From assembly GCA_038316385.1 (NCBI GenBank), contig JBBQAN010000003.1:1-64000 (forward strand): a stretch of 64,000 nt of DNA. Reading direction: 5' to 3'. This stretch comes from SZAS-103 sp038316385 (lineage in GTDB: Bacteria; Pseudomonadota; Gammaproteobacteria; Xanthomonadales; Xanthomonadaceae). Shown here one piece after another: positions 63,933-64,000 of this stretch (its first letter is position 1; each line of letters begins with the position of its first letter). Under the pieces are notes generated by a model that saw nothing but the letters and a program-made list of their open reading frames with translations, was not told where the DNA came from and searched no databases. The position numbers and the translations under genes were made by a program.

Positions 63933-64000
63933 GTGCGTAGTTTACGCGAGAGGATGCGAAAACCTGATGGATTTTCGCATTCAACTGCCCTCGTTACTGC

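Noticed and set aside
1..64000. CRISPR arrays, insertion sequences or prophage modules
   Set aside because: No regularly spaced short repeats, transposase, integrase or phage structural motifs were seen. The 426-bp PAS repeats are coding and contiguous.

Overview
The window is chromosomal DNA from a high-GC gammaproteobacterium. It is most likely a member of the Xanthomonadales (Xanthomonadaceae or Rhodanobacteraceae type). The evidence is the gene order tsaC-topA-smg-dprA-lysM facing def-fmt-rsmB, the rsmG-parA-parB cluster, a class II ribonucleotide reductase split into two chains, an aspartate-type HemB, and a PhoP/PhoQ-like pair. No plasmid, prophage, CRISPR array or insertion sequence was recognised.

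Layout. 0-9 kb: the N-terminal part of a PAS-repeat signalling protein (leaves the window on the left), acetyl-CoA synthetase, and two tandem paralogous Ser/Thr kinases with TPR repeats. 9-14 kb: rpmG, rpmB, a lipid A-type membrane protein with a glycosyltransferase, then rsmG-parA-parB and a short SPFH protein, all on the minus strand. 14-21.5 kb: an incomplete oligopeptide-type ABC transporter, hemB, aroE, gamma-carbonic anhydrase and a coniferyl-aldehyde-type dehydrogenase. 21.6-30 kb: a broken MFS exporter, zinc ribbon plus bactofilin, threonine aldolase, exonuclease III, a broken DUF885 protein, a large lipoprotein and tsaC. 30-38.6 kb: conserved housekeeping block (topA, smg, dprA, lysM, def, fmt, rsmB). 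38.6-45 kb: class II ribonucleotide reductase with a long, probably structured leader, an H1-like lysine/alanine-rich protein gene lying between its two subunit genes, then a 1.5-kb accessory insert with an unknown protein translationally coupled to an ImmA/IrrE-like metallopeptidase. 45-50 kb: envelope and stress genes and a decayed low-affinity iron permease. 50-56 kb: TonB-like protein, GFA protein, dusA with an arginine-deiminase-like enzyme, and PepSY-phoP-phoQ. 56.7-64 kb: birA-coaX-SPOR, tRNA-Thr, mlaC-mlaA, a secreted peroxiredoxin and uvrD.

How the genes work together. Several operons are tightly coupled by 1- to 4-base overlaps: rsmG-parA-parB, ABC permease-ATPase, zinc ribbon-bactofilin, def-fmt-rsmB, dusA-amidinotransferase and the 42.8-44.2 kb pair. 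Three genes are clearly decayed (MFS, DUF885, iron permease).

The strongest candidates for something undescribed are the coupled pair at 42785-44226, the nrdJ leader RNA, and the nrdJa / H1-like / nrdJb arrangement. All calls come from reading the sequence and recalling families. No database search was run.
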